Part shown: positions 7,010 to 11,418 of the stretch, one piece after another
Layout: each line of letters opens with the position of its first letter
How positions within the stretch are numbered: position 1 is the first letter of the stretch
Origin: Gammaproteobacteria bacterium
GTDB lineage: Bacteria; Pseudomonadota; Gammaproteobacteria; Steroidobacterales; JABDKV01
Length of the DNA stretch: 11,418 nucleotides
Assembly (NCBI GenBank): GCA_029862285.1
Contig: JAOTXR010000028.1
Coordinates: 1-11,418 of the forward strand
Reading direction: 5' to 3'
Notes under the pieces: model-generated
Database searches by the model: none
What the model saw: the letters and a program-made list of their open reading frames with translations, nothing else
Told to the model about the DNA's origin: nothing
Position numbers and translations under genes: made by a program

Positions 7010-7882
7010 ATGCAGAAACTCAAGTGTGGTCTGATCCAGATGGCGCTCAAAGGCGATACCTCAATGGAGCCGCATCAGATCCGCGATCTGATGCTCGAAG
7101 CACATATTCCGTATATCAAAGAGGCTGCCAGCCAGGGGGTGCAGGTGCTGTGCTTCCAGGAAGTGTTCACGCAACCGTATTTTTGTCCCGGTCAGGACCG
7201 CAAGTGGTACGCGGCCGCAGAACCGATTCCCGACGGGCACACCACGCGTCTGATGCAGGAGTACGCAAAAAAACACAACATGGTAATTGTGGTACCGATC
7301 TACGAAGAAGCCATGCCCGGTGTTTATTACAACACCGCCGCGGTAATCGACGCTGACGGCAATTATCTCGGCAAGTACCGCAAGTCTCATATTCCACAGG
7401 TCGATCCGGGTTTTTACGAGAAGTTTTTCTTTAAACCCGGCGATTTGGGCTACCCGGTATTCGACACGGCCTATGTCAAGCTCGGCGTATACATTTGCTA
7501 TGACCGGCATTTTCCGGAAGGCTGGCGGGCGCTGGCGCTCAATGGCGCCGAGTACATTCTGAATCCTTCAGCAACCGTTGCGGGCCTGAGCAAGTACCTG
7601 TGGGAACTCGAGCAGCCGGCATCGGCCGCGGCCAATGGCGTGTTTATAGGTGCAATTAACCGGGTAGGCACCGAAGAACCGTGGGCCGAGCAAATGGGCG
7701 AGTTCTACGGCTCGAGTTACATCGTCAATCCACGCGGCCAGATCGAAGCACAGGCCAGTTATGGCGATGACGAATTGCTGGTACACGAAATCGACCTGGA
7801 GATGGTGCGCGAGGTACGCAATACCTGGCAGTTCTTCCGTGATCGCCGGCCGGAAACTTACGGACCGCTGACGGAGGGCTAG
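7010..7882 (+). CDS. Beta-ureidopropionase (N-carbamoyl-beta-alanine amidohydrolase), nitrilase superfamily
   Basis: Hydrolyses N-carbamoyl-beta-alanine (or N-carbamoyl-beta-aminoisobutyrate) to the beta-amino acid, NH3 and CO2, the third step of reductive pyrimidine breakdown; cytosolic. The 290 residues form one carbon-nitrogen hydrolase domain with the complete catalytic set: Glu51 (CFQEVF), Lys125 (YRKSHIP), Glu137 (GFYEKFFF) and nucleophile Cys163 (VYICYDRHFPEG). NPSATVAG (185-192) and the WELEQPASAAANG segment follow the beta-ureidopropionase pattern. Start choice: GGGGTGA at 6998-7004 sits just before ATG 7010; an earlier ATG at 6965 would add 15 residues coming out of the presumed promoter. 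It is the first gene of the plus operon, three bases before the permease start. N-carbamoylputrescine amidase (AguB) is the main alternative, less likely beside dihydropyrimidinase. Confidence 0.92.
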   Translation: MQKLKCGLIQMALKGDTSMEPHQIRDLMLEAHIPYIKEAASQGVQVLCFQEVFTQPYFCPGQDRKWYAAAEPIPDGHTTRLMQEYAKKHNMVIVVPIYEEAMPGVYYNTAAVIDADGNYLGKYRKSHIPQVDPGFYEKFFFKPGDLGYPVFDTAYVKLGVYICYDRHFPEGWRALALNGAEYILNPSATVAGLSKYLWELEQPASAAANGVFIGAINRVGTEEPWAEQMGEFYGSSYIVNPRGQIEAQASYGDDELLVHEIDLEMVREVRNTWQFFRDRRPETYGPLTEG

Positions 7883-7885
7883 GGC

Positions 7886-10821
<2,936 letters not shown>

Positions 10822-10831
10822 GGCCCTATCG

Positions 10832-11418
10832 GTGAGTCAAAAACCGGATATCAGGTCGGGCCGCCTGAATGATGCACAAATCGAGCAGAACTTTGCCGAT
10901 CTGCACCGGCCGCTGAGTCACTCAGAAGCGCTGATCGAATCCGATCGTTGTTACTTTTGTTATGACGCGCCTTGTACGACGGCGTGCCCGACAGGCATCG
11001 ATATCCCGGGTTTTATCCAGCGTATACGCAGCGGTAACATCAAGAGCGCCGCACACACGATATTGTCGGAAAACATCATGGGTGGCATGTGTGCCCGTGT
11101 TTGCCCGACCGAAGTGTTGTGCGAAGAGGCCTGTGTGCGAAATACGCACGCCGATAAGCCGGTGGAGATCGGTTTGCTGCAACGTCATGCGACCGATCCG
11201 ATCTACGCAGAGCAGACCCGGCTATTTAGCCGGGCGCCGGCGACGGGCAGGCGGGTTGCAGTGGTCGGTGGCGGGCCCGCGGGTCTGTCCTGTGCCCATC
11301 GCCTGGCGTGTTTCGGCCATGACGTAGTTGTGTTTAGCCGTGATGACAAGCCCGGTGGGCTCAATGAATACGGCATTGCCGCGTACAAGACTCTGGATAA
11401 TTTCGCCCAGAGCGAAGT
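10832..11418 (+). CDS. preT: NAD-dependent dihydropyrimidine dehydrogenase subunit PreT (5' part only)
   Basis: The flavin/iron-sulphur subunit that passes electrons from NAD(P)H to PreA, which reduces uracil and thymine. Only the first 195 residues lie in the window; the frame stays open to the edge. Cys40, 43, 48 and 52 (CYFCYDAPCTTACPTG) and Cys87, 91, 97 and 101 (MCARVCPTEVLCEEAC) form the two N-terminal [4Fe-4S] cluster motifs shared with mammalian DPD and GltD. A Rossmann dinucleotide-binding loop VVGGGPAGLS follows at 144-153, then KPGGLNEYGIAAYK at 173-186. The start is GTG 10832 with AAGG at 10820-10823; it begins 10 bp after the hydA stop. preA is expected directly downstream, outside the window. 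A glutamate-synthase small-chain-like oxidoreductase is the only close alternative; the context and the EYGIAAYK segment favour PreT. Confidence 0.9.
   Translation, partial: MSQKPDIRSGRLNDAQIEQNFADLHRPLSHSEALIESDRCYFCYDAPCTTACPTGIDIPGFIQRIRSGNIKSAAHTILSENIMGGMCARVCPTEVLCEEACVRNTHADKPVEIGLLQRHATDPIYAEQTRLFSRAPATGRRVAVVGGGPAGLSCAHRLACFGHDVVVFSRDDKPGGLNEYGIAAYKTLDNFAQSE

Overview
The window looks like chromosomal DNA from a moderately GC-rich gammaproteobacterium, probably aquatic or marine. This rests on the codon use, the PEP-CTERM-type C-terminus reading VPIPAAVWLFGSG, and an outer-surface CRTAC1/TPR lipoprotein pair. The taxonomic assignment is inference. There are eight clear protein-coding genes, one of them cut by the right edge, plus a possible gene remnant at the left edge. 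I see no tRNA, rRNA, CRISPR array or insertion sequence.

Layout. Positions 1-207 hold a short reading frame resembling the C-terminal tail of an aspartase/fumarase-family lyase, followed by a promoter. Positions 208-753 (+) encode a secreted protein with a PEP-CTERM-like sorting tail. A strong hairpin at 777-805 can act as a terminator in both directions and separates this gene from a converging minus-strand operon. That operon runs from 6891 down to 867: a class III omega-aminotransferase (beta-alanine:pyruvate type), CoA-acylating (methyl)malonate-semialdehyde dehydrogenase mmsA, a TPR lipoprotein, and a seven-bladed FG-GAP/ASPIC-UnbV (CRTAC1) lipoprotein. The junctions are tight: a 13-bp gap, a 7-bp gap and a 4-bp overlap. 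A 118-bp divergent promoter region (6892-7009) separates it from a plus-strand operon: beta-ureidopropionase, NCS1 nucleobase/hydantoin-type permease, dihydropyrimidinase, and preT (cut at the window end). Gaps there are 3, 11 and 10 bp.

How it works together. The two divergent operons encode nearly all of the reductive pyrimidine catabolic route. The NCS1 permease would import uracil, thymine or their dihydro/hydantoin relatives. PreT, with a PreA expected just past the edge, reduces the ring. Dihydropyrimidinase opens it. Beta-ureidopropionase releases NH3, CO2 and beta-alanine (or beta-aminoisobutyrate). The aminotransferase makes malonate semialdehyde (or methylmalonate semialdehyde), and MmsA converts this to acetyl-CoA (or propionyl-CoA). 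Ring chemistry lies on the + strand and the beta-amino-acid carbon end lies on the - strand.

The least expected feature is the pair of surface-type lipoproteins (TPR and CRTAC1) welded to the 3' end of the catabolic minus operon. Nothing in classical pyrimidine degradation explains them. They may be a transport, surface-binding or regulatory add-on, or simply genes sharing a transcript.
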